Source: Pieris napi
Lineage: Eukaryota; Arthropoda; Insecta; Lepidoptera; Pieridae
Direction of reading: 5' to 3'
DNA: 64,000 nucleotides
NCBI RefSeq assembly: GCF_905475465.1
Contig: NC_062244.1
Coordinates: 12,394,001 to 12,458,000, forward strand
Under the pieces are notes generated by a model. That model was not told the origin of the DNA. It saw only the letters and a list, made by a program, of their open reading frames with translations, and made no database searches. Below are positions 48,893 to 61,400 of the stretch, piece after piece; the first letter of the stretch is position 1; every line of letters starts with the position of its first letter. The translations under genes and the position numbers were made by a program.

Positions 48893-48968
48893 GCACTCGA
48901 GCCGGGAATCGAACCCGGAACCCCTCTCTTAGCAGCCACTTAATAAGTCCGCTAGGCTATAAGGCCCT
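48893..48968 (-). repeat. tRNA-like head, third SINE type or tRNA pseudogene
   Basis: On the minus strand a good A box (tagcctagcgg) and B box (ggttcgattcc) lie in tRNA-like spacing with a perfect T-arm stem (ccggg/cccgg). The would-be acceptor stem does not pair, so this is not a functional tRNA. Confidence 0.65.
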
Positions 48969-49329
48969 CTGTTAATATATTTTAGGCTCAGTACAATTTT
49001 TGAATTACAAAGAAATTATTCTTACTGTGAAAGTAGGCTGTATTCTAAGGCTTTGATTGAACGTGAGATCGCTATCAGATGTTAGGTCGATAAGGTGACT
49101 GGGCTCTATAAATAGGCGTCACTGTTATCTCGCCCCTATTTAATAAACTTCACTCCCCGAGTGCAATGATAACAACCGAGATTTGTTGCGTGAGAATTCT
49201 TAATTAAATCGATTATAGTACCTTTACGGTGAAATGTGTCATTATACGATACAGTTGGACTGTTGTATCACGTTTTAGAATGATTTCTGGTACGCTATAG
49301 TTCTGTCTTTCAATAACCACATACACCCA

Positions 49330-49672
49330 GAATTATTTTCGAATATATGAGTGCCTCCAGGTGACCATATATGCCCATCGAAATATTTCCAAACCTTCAC
49401 TTTAGGACTTCGAACCTTCCTTAAGTTTGAGTATGCATGGGCAGCGATATCAATTAAGCCTCCTGCCCATTTGCTGTTCTATAAAATGAGACGAGATTAT
49501 TCATATCGGCCTTTCAATAACCCCGAGAATTATTGTCGGACCAATAACTTCCTCGTCAGTGTACCTTATGACTTTATGTCCATCAAAATATTTCCGTACT
49601 TAGACTTTAGGACCTCAAACGTGAACGATTTCAATTAAGCCTCCTGCTAATTTCCTGTTGTATAAACATGAA
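49330..49672 (+). repeat. two tandem degenerate non-LTR tails
   Basis: A unit of about 190 bp occurs twice: 'tttcaataacc' (49,310 and 49,515), 'aaatatttcc', 'actttaggac' and 'tcaattaagcctcctgc' (about 49,450 and 49,630). Both units are decayed members of the 36,480 tail family. Confidence 0.65.
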
Positions 49673-49804
49673 ATATTTATATCTATATAGTTATATATTA
49701 TGTGTATTTAATTATTAGTTTAAAGCAAAGTTATTACGTTACTTTCATAGATAGTAGAGTATTTATTCTACCTCGACTACTATCAAAGACTAAAAAGAAA
49801 CAAT

Positions 49805-50046
49805 TTTTTATAGAACGGGGGGCAAACGGGCAGGAGGCTCACCTGATGCTAAGTGATACCGCCGCCCATGGACACTCTCAATGCCAGAGGGCTCGCGAGT
49901 GCGTTGCCGGCCTTTTAAGAATTGGTACGCTCTTTTCTTGAAGGACCCTAAGTTGGTGGACCCTGGTTCCACATAGTGGTGGTGCGCGGCAAAAACTGCT
50001 TTGCAAAACGGTCAGTTGTGGAACGGCGGACGTCGAGGTGATACGA
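49805..50046 (-). repeat. non-LTR tail, well preserved, reversed
   Basis: 'aaacgggcaggaggctcacc', 'gagtgcgttgccggcctttt', 'ttcttgaaggaccctaagtt' and 'gaacggcggacgtcgaggtg' all intact. Probably one of the younger copies of this family here. Confidence 0.85.
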
Positions 50047-51572
50047 AAACCAAACTAAATAAAAGAATTAATTAGTATAATATAGTACTTGCATACCAAA
50101 GACCAAATTTTATTCTTAGTGTAGACTAAGACCTTTCTACAAAAAGTCTTTTAAAATACAAAGCGGATCCCAATGATGTATATTGCATATTATAATAAGG
50201 ATGGAGGGTGACGGCGGCGCCTAGATAAGGATGCGACAATCACGTCTCGTACAATAAAACATTAACACGTCCGCTTACTCAATTGATCCAAAGAGCTCTC
50301 AATTTGCAATCGATTACTAGGAATAATAGTATAGCAATTTAAAAGATCAACGCTCTTTTGAAACCTTAACAATATTATATGTGATTTAGGCATAAACAGC
50401 GAGACATACTGTTACCTTCTACCGTGTTCTCGGAAACGTTGGCCGGTCGCCAGGAACGTCTCGCCAGGCAGATGAGGTATTGGCGAACACGTCCTATACT
50501 TCTTTCGGGCTCTCTTTATGAAAATCCGTACCAGATAAATGCACTTGTTTAATTTTAAATTGTCCAATATCGATAAATTTTCACAAAATCACCGAAATCT
50601 CGCTTGAATAATACCAGTATGTTTTTAAGTAATAATGTATTCAATTTAGTACAAAAACAAAAATGCAAGTGTGTCATTTAAATAACTTTCGAACCCGCTT
50701 TGAGGATATTGCAAAAAAATATACTTTGTAGTGGACTGCCGTTCGGAACAAGTAGCTCGTAGGTACTATCAGCAAATTCGGTTTACCAACTCACCGAAAT
50801 TTGCGCTTTTTATTATCATGGTCGACTTTTGCAGTACTTATTTACGGCATAAATGGTTTGGGCATTAAATAAACAATATTATATTATAGTATTTTTTGAT
50901 AATACACGGCAAATTTACCGCAAATTAACCGATTACAATATCATCATCATCAAATAACAGTTCCATTATAAAGGTGTAATACTGGAGTATTTGCCTATAG
51001 TACCAGTAATCATGAAGCGTAGCATGACCTCACAGTGCATTGTCATTTCATAGATCACGATAAGTATTAGTTACATGTGAAGCGAGTAGTGCGCACTGAA
51101 GCGTGTCCAGGTCGCATCAATAAATCCATAAAAGGGTTAGGAGGCTTCGCCGTACAGTAAGTTCAATTCAGAATTAGCTTTAAAGCATTCTGACGTTTGC
51201 ACAGGAACAATTGACGATCGCCCAGGACGCATGGAGTACGCACGGAGCTGCCGTTTCGATATTTGACTTCATAAATTCAATCAATCGCTCTGATTAACTT
51301 AATACTAGGAAATCACTGGCGTAGTTATAACTGTCAACGCAATGGGTAGTCAATGTTACAATACGTAACTCACAGGTTAAGAGCTAAAATATGCGAACTA
51401 AAGGGCTCTTAATTAGTAGTAAATCTGGACTCTGAAAGCTCCCAAAGTATCCCAAGTACCATAAGTTAAGTAAAGTTGGATACAATTAGAAGGGAATAAA
51501 CATAGTTGGTAAGGAAGGGCACAAAGAAGACTTTAATAATAATAAAAGCCCTTTATCAGATATGTACTTTAC

Positions 51573-51575
51573 ATT

Positions 51576-51606
<31 letters not shown>

Positions 51607-51607
51607 C
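51573..51607. repeat. (TA)n microsatellite
   Basis: Uninterrupted alternating AT over roughly 34 bases. Confidence 0.9.
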
Positions 51608-52573
51608 ATATCATTCATTCTTGGGTATCTGTGTGCCGGATCCCGCTATTTCTATCTGCACTGTGCTACTCTCTATTTATTTCCTTAATCTAGTCTATGC
51701 TTCTAAATTGTCTTCCTTTTTTGCGTTATTACTTTAGGCACACCCTTAATACTCTTATCATGTGAATTTTCCTTATAAATACCCATATCTACTAAGTTTA
51801 TTTATTTAGAAGACCAACGAAACCGATGAAGAAGACTATACGCACCTCAGTGTGTATGTGTGGGTGTAGATCTATTCCGACTGTAACATTCAGTACTCCT
51901 ATCCAGTGCATGTACTCAATGGTAACAAAGAAAATACAAAAGTTTCGTGACTGTCTCAACGCAGACAGTTCTCACATTGGTTCCCTCTTGCTTTGCATAA
52001 CAGGAATATGTATGAGTTTTACAAATCGTTTAATTAACTTTCCCAATGTACTTAGAATTGCCATTATGCACCGCCCCACTACGTGTAGTACTTAAAAAGT
52101 GTTCTCCAATAGAAAATTATACAAACTTTGTGAGCCAGAAGTAGATCTATACAATGTATAATCTTCGAAAAAGTTTGATTAAAATTAAAACTTGTAATAA
52201 AAAAGATTTTATTAACAAATACAATTTGTTTGTGTTCTGTTTCTTTTTTCTGATTTTGTAATGTGTCTATTTGTATGTTGTATTGTTATTGATCTACTGT
52301 TTTGGGTTCTTAGTGTAATATTTTCTGTAAGTGTATGTAGGGTATATTGTTTGCCTTATGACTAATTTAATTGGTACATGGTATTTTTGTGTCCATGGTC
52401 AGGTGGTCTCTGGACATTTAAAATTGCATACAGCAACTAATACACAATGGCATGGCTGACAACGGCAGTGTCAAACAAGGCAGTTCTAATCTTCTAAAAA
52501 AATTTATTATTTATCCAGAAATCAAACTGTATGTATGTAAAACATATGTACCACGCCTCGGCATATGTATATA

Positions 52574-53114
52574 TGTCGCAGCCGATTAGCTTAATTAGCG
52601 TTTTAGTTAACAGCCTAGCCGTTCCACTAAACGGCGCCGTTTAACTAGCGGCCTGAAAGATGTTCAGCCAGTTGATCAAACCGCTAGACAAATGACTTGG
52701 ATAGATGACGTTTCATTACTTGCCTAGCCTATAGACTGTTAATTTAAATTTAATGTCACTTTCTGCCACTCTCGTCAATATGGCGTCGGTAAACCACAAC
52801 TTTGATGGTGTTTTCCAAAGTTTCATGAAAAACAACAAGTACAATGGAAGAGTGTAGTGATAATAATAATGTAAATTTGACTCAAGCAATTTAATTTTAA
52901 AAGAAATATTTTTTATGTCTTATGTTTCATCTTTTTTATTTCTGACAAATAATGACTCTATCGTACGATTGGCCTAAGCATTGGCCAGCCAGTTTATTAA
53001 ATGTTGTAACAAACGCTACGGCTGAATCTTTTCAGGCCACTAGTTAAACGGCGCCGTTAAATTAAAAGGCTAGGCTGTTAATTGAACGGCTAATTAAGCT
53101 AGATGGCTGCGACA
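52574..53114. mobile_element. 541-bp element with about 97-bp inverted ends
   Basis: Left end 'tgtcgcagccgattagctta' and, reversed, right end 'tgtcgcagccatctagctta' begin inverted repeats that run about 97 bp and include 'ttaacagcctagcc', 'aacggcgccgtttaacta' and 'ggcctgaaa'. The core between is AT-rich with no ORF. A nonautonomous DNA transposon of unassigned superfamily. Confidence 0.85.
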
Positions 53115-54370
53115 TGTACAATGCAAAATTTTCCTTATAAATTCTAGTTCGCTTCCTTCTCAATGGGTGGCGCAGTTGATCTATCGCCACCGACCATTAA
53201 TTGCGCACTATAATTCTTATTAGCCGATATAAACACCTGTTGATGATATTCGATACGCCAAGCTTTACATCATATCACGCCACCTGACTGTTACAAAAAC
53301 CTTCAAATAACTAATTAATTATACAAATTTTATGAGATTTTAATTGATTTATTTTTTATCGAGCCAATTAAAATTATATTTTTATGATTAGCCAATATAT
53401 GCAGTTGTATATTATGTATATTAATAGTATATCGAATTTATACATAAAATTTATACATTTAAGTTGTGTATCCTGGCAAGATTATTTGCGATTTTTTTAC
53501 AATAATAATATCAGTTATATAAAAGTAATTAATATATTATGCCGCTTAACCATTTCCGGACACCACGCAATCTTTTGATGAAAACAGTTCAAAAGCAGTC
53601 TTAGTATGGTAGTTTTCATACAGAGATACGGCCGAGGTCCGTATAATATGTAAGTTTAAGGACTTGTTATAAAAAGTGTCACTCGAAGGGAATTCACTAT
53701 AAAACGTATCAACAAGATACACCTTTAATAAGTCAGGGCCGACAACTCTCAGGAATTTTCTTCCTTTTTTTCCGTTTACATCAACAGGGCTTTAATTGAA
53801 AACGTATTTTAGTAAATAATTATACTAACATACTTCGGTTGGTCAACCGAGCAGAATATGTCATGCAAGGTTGACGGCATCGATTGCGCGCCTTCCTGCC
53901 ACTTCACATAAAATATGTATGTATATAGCTAAATTCTATATGGTCAGTGTAAATAGCTTTTAACAAGAGGTAACTTGGTTTAAATTAATACAATCGTTTC
54001 GTATTTTTTATATTCACTTAAAAATACTCTCGTACTTATTTCATCATCAAATCGATTAATTTATCTTGATAATATAATATTCGGTAGCAAAAATAATGGA
54101 TGGTAGCCAAGATACTCAAACAAAAATACCGCATATAATTTATTAAGAATGATTCTAAATATTTGTAGGATGAGCGTATCACAGTTGCACCTCATAAAAA
54201 CAAAAAATATATTTTTGCGAATAATATTAATCACAGTCTAGACACGAAATTAGATTGTGCATGTCTCCGAGCAATTTTTCGCGCGTCCTCTGTCGTACCA
54301 TGTCACTAGAAAAACTACACAGAATTGAACTCGGTATTTTTGTTTTTAAATTGTCATTAAAGTAAGAAGA

Positions 54371-54570
54371 GCAGTGTTGGCCTAGTGGCTTCAGCGTGCG
54401 GCTTTCATCCCTGAGGATCTAGGTTCGATCCCCAGCTGTACACTCGCTCGAACGGTGAAGGAAAACGCCGTGAGGAAACCGGCTTGCCTTAGGCCAAAAG
54501 TTGTCGCCGTGTGTCAGGCACAGGGAGCTGATCACCTACATGCCTGTTAGATTGATAAACGCCACTGATT
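54371..54570 (+). repeat. SINE family 1, internally deleted
   Basis: Head 'gcagtgttggcctagtggc', B box and body present. The segment just after the B box and part of the tail are missing; ends in a T run. Confidence 0.8.
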
Positions 54571-55699
54571 TTTTTTCATAAAAGTTCAAGTTCAGTTCAC
54601 AGACCACCATTGCTGAAGATCCTAAGTAATGTCATAAATGCGCGGTAAAATGCGTTTAATATTTTTATATGTAGTACTCGTGTAAGCCAAATACTGTTGA
54701 ACATTGGAATGATTTATGGATATTAAAATTACCGATAAAATAACCTAGAATCTCCGGGTATATATAGAATTGACAACTGAGCAACGGAGGCGGTACCGTC
54801 TCAAAAAGGCATCGGTTAATTAAATGCGCGCCTGATCGAAATCGGCCACACACTTATAACAATGTTATCAATCAGGTTCATGCAAATTTTAATTGTGTTC
54901 GGGCTCGTTGATGTCTCGCGATATTATGATTGCAATATATTCGCAGCGCATGGAGGCGGCACCTCGTCGGGGTGGGCACAACCGCCAATTACAAAACTAG
55001 CATGACTACTATGGTAATAAGACATAAGATTTTTCCTCGGCGATTTCACCGAGAACTTTCATTAATAGTTTTGTGACATTTTATCTATTTACCGATATAC
55101 GAACTGGTTTGGCACGCAAATAATTGAAAAAGTTTTGTGTTGCAATTAAACGGAAAGTTTATGTCGGAGCAACGATGCCTCTAGCAAAGGATGATTAACG
55201 TGACGCCACGACGCAGATTTATTCTCAACACCTAATCAGGGTTCTATTTCCAATGACCATAAAACTTACAAAAACTGTCTACTTCTATTCAATAATTTAA
55301 ATGATACACTTTTAACTCAGTGGATTGACAAAATTATATACATTTCTTTTCATTATATAAAGAAAAATGAACGTTATTAATGAAGCCCACATCTATATAC
55401 CAATCTAAAAAGTGCGTGCGTACAAGGTGCACATGTTAGAAGTGATAATTCTTTGTAAATTGTTACTAAGGTAAAAGCCCCAATAGATGATCATGTGCCA
55501 GTATATGATCACTCCATGTATTTGTATATCTATATTCATACTGTTTACACACTGTATACGTGCTAATGATAATATAAATCAATAAAAAATCTGCGTTTAC
55601 TGCACAAGACCTTATGCGACATTCATGTAACTACTAAATGAATAGATCAACCAATAGCGTGTATTCTTCTCGATCTCCCTAACTCTCTCTCTCAATCAT

Positions 55700-55904
55700 T
55701 CTCAATACAGTCGCTCCTCTCGCTCCATGGCTACTTGCTACAAGCTACGTTCACCTTTTCTCACTCTCTCTCAATCGGTCTCAATCGCTCTCTCCCTTTT
55801 CTTCGACAAAAACGCTGCACTTGTTCGTGACGCTAATATTATTATAATTGCGTTTCATCCGTAAAAATTTTACCCTCGTGCGGCTAAAGAAGTTTCACTT
55901 CAAA
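55700..55904 (-). repeat. partial copy of the 31,274 MITE, reversed
   Basis: Contains 'ctctcccttttcttcgacaa', 'aacgctgcac' and the terminal 'aaagaagtttcacttc' at 55,889-55,904. The opposite inverted repeat is absent. Confidence 0.7.
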
Positions 55905-58304
55905 AATACCAAAATAATTGTTTTGTAGATGTATAAAAATAATCCATAAATTTATTAGAATTTCATTGATACAAAAATTAAATCAGCCACGGCGGACCAG
56001 AACGGTCGTTGGTTTATAAGACATTTTGTAACTATAAATAGGCGCCTATAGAATTATAAATCTCACTCTAAAAACCATTCTTAGCTGTTTTAATAGTCTT
56101 AGTGAGGAATCATTACTAACAATTTCTATACATTTAAATAGACCTAGGAGCCATGCGTTCGTGTTTTTATACCTTATGGTAGGGCCCACTGATGGCGAAA
56201 GATCGCGACGACCGACGCGGGAACGGCCTCGTTTACCAAACTAAATATAATTTCACTTGATCATTTAATTATATGGAGATTAATGGGCGAGCAGAGATGC
56301 CAACATTCACGTTAATAAAGTATACAATATGGTATCAGCGTTTACTATTAGAGCGAGACGCGAGCGGGTTTGTTTATGTAGTCGGCGTGTAAACATTTGC
56401 GAAAACATGTCAAATATTTAAACGATGTAATAGTTAATAGAACCAGTCCCTTGAATTTTTTACTTTTGATTTATTTTCTTGGGGAATATAAACAAATCTT
56501 ATCAAAATGTTCTGCGTATATTTATTTATTAACACTTAGTAGCAATGGAGAAATACAGTAGAATTCAAACTAGTTAATAAAAAGAAGGGCTGCCTTATCG
56601 CTTTCGAAGTTCTCTTCCAGGCAATCAATGTGAGAAAAATTTATATAAGGTGAGCAAAAGACGTGCAAAACTTAGACAAAACGAATGGAAGCGAAGCAAT
56701 TAAAACACACTTAAGTTTAAGTTACTAAAGTAACAAAAGTTTTGATATCTGCCTCTGCTTCCTCGCATACAGTAGACTTCAGTGCCACATACTTTACTGG
56801 GCCGGTAAGGGCGTCGCTGTCTTGGATATTAGTATTGCCAGTAAATAAAAATTAACCATTATAAGGGAAATAACTTGAAGTCATGCAACTTAATAATTTA
56901 TTGAAATGTCTTGTAAACAATGACTAGTATACATATATAGTATATATTTATATATACATATATATATATATAATATATATACTAATGAGACACAAACCTA
57001 GGAACAACTGATTTGATAGGTTTTGTTACTATGTATATAATATCGTTTAAGGTACCTAGACATCAGAACTGTTTGATAATTAAAACTTTGCCATTGTAAT
57101 TAATAATGCAAGGAATAAAAATAAATACATTTTAGTTAGATTTTTATTAGATGTTGGTAGATAGTTAACTTCGCACGTTGTATTTGAGAGCTAACTGACA
57201 ATGTCAATCTAACATTTCAAAATGGCGACAGTAGTACCAATTTCAGCCGCCGGCCAAGAAAAGTGGTACCATCAACTATGAGCGAGATTATACATCTAAA
57301 TAAAACTTAAACTTTGTAAAACCTTTAAAACTTGGTCACTGCAAATAGGCTACATAACGTATAACCAAATATTAAGGCCAATTAGCTTAATAAATAATAA
57401 TACATATAGTAACTGCGTAATTTAAGTGTAATTATAACATTACTTTAGCATTTCATTTGTAAAACATTTCTAGTAAAAACATACTCCAAAATAAATAATT
57501 GCAAGAATATTTTCGTCTTGTTATTTTGTTATTGTTGACAGTGTTCTGCGCCTTCCATTGACCCCATTCCAGTCTTAAATTGGTATCAAAATTTTGGAAG
57601 CCACCTTATCTTGTTTAAATATCCTAATTTTAATACATATTTACCGCTCGGTCGACCTAAAAATATGATCAAAGTAAATCTGTAGTTTTATGCTTCTTGT
57701 TACATCTCGAATTCACACGTCATAGCATCCGAATTAGACATCGTTAATAAAAATCAATTAAACTCTTCTCTTGTAAACACAAACTATAAAGCACATTTTT
57801 TGAAAGGAATGTCGCAGTATAATGTATGCGTGAGAGATAAATCATGAAGTTCAGCGATGTGAATTTTCACCAAGCCCGAAATGCTTTATGAATAAAAGCG
57901 TCTCCACTTACGGCATAGTGACTCGTCTTCCATTTGAATACAATACCACATATTTATCAGGGCCGTCCGTATCCATACATACTCGTAATCCATGCATTTC
58001 AAAATCTGCCACATCGTCGCTATGACGAATGCAACAATATTTCTACCACGTCGCTAGCGAACGTCCAGCGCAAATGATAAAGGATTTACTGCCAATTGAC
58101 TTTCAATTGGGATTAATAAACGAGCAGCTGCCAAGGAGTACTTATTGATTTCGTGACTACATATTTCTCCCGAGCATAACGATCGACCCCCAAGGCTATT
58201 CCGTCGGCGCGGGCGCTTAGCCGGAACGTATATCACAACGGCCTATACTTCACTTGTTAACAGAAATGTCAAAATAAACATGTCCGGAATGAAGATAAAC
58301 TTAC

Positions 58305-58430
58305 CGTTGAATCGCTTGAAATATTAGTAAATGTGGTCAGTGGGTGTAATGGAGTCCCACGAGCGAGGCCGAGTTAGCGCCCCCGCAGGCCGCACTCTAT
58401 GTGCGAGTATGTGCAATTTATCTCGACTGA
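58305..58430 (-). promoter_or_regulatory. possible noncoding first exon and initiator upstream of sog
   Basis: A near-consensus donor (CAACG, then GTAAGT) sits at 58,305-58,299 on the minus strand, at the edge of a GC-rich, CpG-containing stretch. An insect-type initiator TCAGT occurs at 58,426-58,430. A transcript starting there would give a roughly 120-nt exon. The frame that could join exon A has a stop and no ATG, so it could only be 5' UTR. No transcript evidence is available. Confidence 0.2.
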
Positions 58431-61400
58431 CGCCAGTGAGGGTAACTGGAGGTCACTAAGTGATAGTATTCAGTCACGACCGATTAGTCAATGCCACAGA
58501 GCGCATGCTTTTTACGGCCTCAACGCTGCCGACACGCCCGGAATACATGCAAACTGCAAACGTGTGACGAATATTTCCTCACACAGATAAAACCACAAAA
58601 AAGATAATATATGATGTAAAAAAGAAATGACATTCAAGTTTATTTCCAACTGAGGTGCAGTGACACTGGCTATAGTTAAACACTGGATGTCCTCGATGTA
58701 GATGCAATATAGGTTTCAGAGAGCAAAAACGTGTAGACAATGGAAAATGTTGCGCCCCCGATACTAGCGGCACTGCTGCCGACCGGCTGACTCTTGCCTA
58801 TTTGGGAAATCGGGCTCCCTATTTGGAAAGCTGTGGTCCGAGCCGGATCGATATCTTTCCTCTACTATGGCGCAGAATACTCGTCAGCCGTCGTTTACGG
58901 ATATATTTTTATATTTATACTTTTCACAATGTATTATTATGTCTAGACAGTAGACATTTCAAGAATTGCGCTATTTACTCAAATATTTGTAGAGCGTTAA
59001 GATTTTATGAGCGTCGTTTATCATTGTTAAAATATGAAGCCAGAATTAAAGACGTTGTTAACAGGTCTACAGGAAATCCTTATATATCGATATTTATATA
59101 TTTATACACAATATGACGATACTTTAGCAAGGCTTATTCTGTGTGTACTGTAAACTCTGGTCCTTTATGAACTTTCGTATAGAGATACATAACTTTCCAT
59201 AAGTCGTAATAGGCAAATAAAAGTTTGTTTAAGGCTTATTGCAACAAACAACTGCGCAGTAAATAATCGTTATATTTTATTATTAATATTATTTATTATT
59301 TATCTTAGGTACTAATTTATCTTAATCTTAAAATTTATAAAAGATGTGTACTATGTAAACATAATATACACGTCACCAAAATTACCAAGCTGTAACCAAC
59401 GGGATACTCTTCAGTACACATTCCGTTCTAATACCAAATACCTCGTAAAATGTCTGAGTATTCACATAAAATGTGATACTAAAATAAACAAACATATTGC
59501 AAAACAAATTATTCTATATGTCACATTGTATTGAATATTAGGACTTTTTGACAATCCAGTACTGGAAAATAATAAATCACTCTGTTAACCAAATGTATAG
59601 GAGAAACGGTTTTGTCTACTTTTATAACATACACGCTCTTCGGAATAATTACTTTTATTAATTTTCAAGAACCTGCCGGAATCTGGTCTAAGAACGTACA
59701 AGACCAGCCCAACCTCACCATCCACATTCCATGTAAATACTACGTGACTCTATGGTTTGCATACTTATCGTTAACGATATCCTAGAGAAGTAATATCGAC
59801 CTTTCTACTAAAAAATATTCAAACAAGCTTATCCGTCAATATATTTACGGACGAACACCTAAAAGTGCAATTATATTATTTGATCTCTTAAAAGTTTAGT
59901 TCTTTAAATATTGATGGGCTATTTCATTTAATAAATTCGCTACTCGTGGGTCGGCTTGTCATAGTGATGAGTGGTGGGTAAAATTTAGAAGAGTTTAGCT
60001 CTAAGGGTGAGATCTATAGTGCGCACTTGGACTTTGCTCAGACTTTACTTACGAAAAACACTAAGGTTAAACTATGATTTAGTATATTTATAGACATTTT
60101 AACGGTGAGATTAAGCTAAGCTCAAGCTAAGACAGAAATTGATGTTTCATTTCATGCAATACCTTCTTTATTATCCTTTAAAAAAGTAAAGAATGGTTAT
60201 AGTTAAGTCTGAGCAAAGTCTAAGTGCGCTCTATAGATCTCACCCTAAGTGTTGGATTTTGACATAGCATTGACGGGAGTTCGCGAACAAATTATTACGC
60301 GATTATTTTACGTTTTTAGGATTAAAGTAATAAATTACTCTCTACGCATCCAATGACACCGGACATTTTGTCACTATACACTATTAAATTTTTGGTTTCC
60401 TTAAATGCGGTCATACAAAGTAATGTAGGTGTGACTACGCGTGCCCGCGATGTTAAACGCAACGAGTGCTCGTTAAAACCAGCCCGTTTAATCTGCGCCC
60501 GCGCCGGCGTTATACTGGGTTTTCTTATTTTTAATAATGGTGCTAATTGTACACAAGCTAAGAATAGGTTGTAAATATGAATTCAAATTCAAAATCATTC
60601 AATCTTTAGGTATGACAAATTACACTTATGAACGTCAATAAAGAAATACATATTAAATGCTTCTAATTTTACATTTACTGCCAGTTCTCAATCAAGGGCG
60701 TAGAACGGACGAGAAGAACTGGCAATAAACTGTCCGCCACTCTTTTTAATCGCCAAGTTTTGTTTTACACAATGTTTGCAACCATTAAGCCATGTGTCCA
60801 CATGGCTTAATTCAGTCATTAAAAAAACTAAAAAACACAATACACTAGATATGTCCTCCATCAGCAGTAGGCATGGTGAAATAGGAGCACGCACTTACAT
60901 CCTCGTGGGAACAACACGCAAATACATAGTCGAAATAACTTACATTTTATATAACAACACGTAACGTTTTATTTAGGTACTATTCTATACCTAGCCTAAG
61001 CCGTTTTTTATTATACTGCACACACGTTTGGCCATAAGCCCACGTAACGTTAAGTCAGATGTGGTTTATTGGAGGGCACCTCAGTCCAGATGTCTGTTTA
61101 ATCGCCGCTTAAATGAACCCATGTTAAACAGTCTAGGGAAGATCTAGGAATTCCAATCCTTTGCTGCTTTTATTCCGTAGGATGTGACGTTTGCAAAAGA
61201 TCGTGTTTATCGTTTTAAATAAAAATAAATAAGTATGGTAAAGTATTTACAATATTCTTAACCTATATAGTAATAATAATAACAATTAAACATGGATAAA
61301 TAGAAAATTAAAAAAAATATTTAAAAGTTTGGTCCCCGTGCCTGTGTACCTTTTATGCTGGCATCTTCTCTTGCTTGCATTTATTACTGTATATTTGTGT

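Larger units (their letters stand above)
46231..58304. other. sequence upstream of sog exon A, probably first intron
   Basis: Holds SINEs, LINE tails, two MITE-type elements and a microsatellite. No convincing N-terminal coding exon for sog was found. About 46,240-47,640, 50,520-51,570, 51,610-52,570, 53,120-54,370, 54,580-55,690 and 55,910-57,900 contain nothing I recognise. Confidence 0.6.

Noticed and set aside
48893..48968. Possible tRNA gene on minus strand
   Set aside because: Good A and B boxes, but the acceptor stem does not pair.
51826..52095. Plus-strand frame of 89 codons
   Set aside because: Opens with a true ATG but shows no known domain, no splice or promoter context, and mixed composition; likely chance.
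53830..53905. Minus-strand frame ending in a GTATGT donor in the right phase (MTYSARLTNR)
   Set aside because: No hydrophobic segment and nothing Sog-like; the phase match alone is expected by chance in one of three donors.
58054..58236. Minus-strand frame of 60 codons in a GC-richer stretch
   Set aside because: No hydrophobic leader, no donor in the needed phase, and no homology recognised.
60353..60574. Plus-strand frame of 73 codons
   Set aside because: No domain or splice context; GC-rich patch noted only as possible regulatory DNA.
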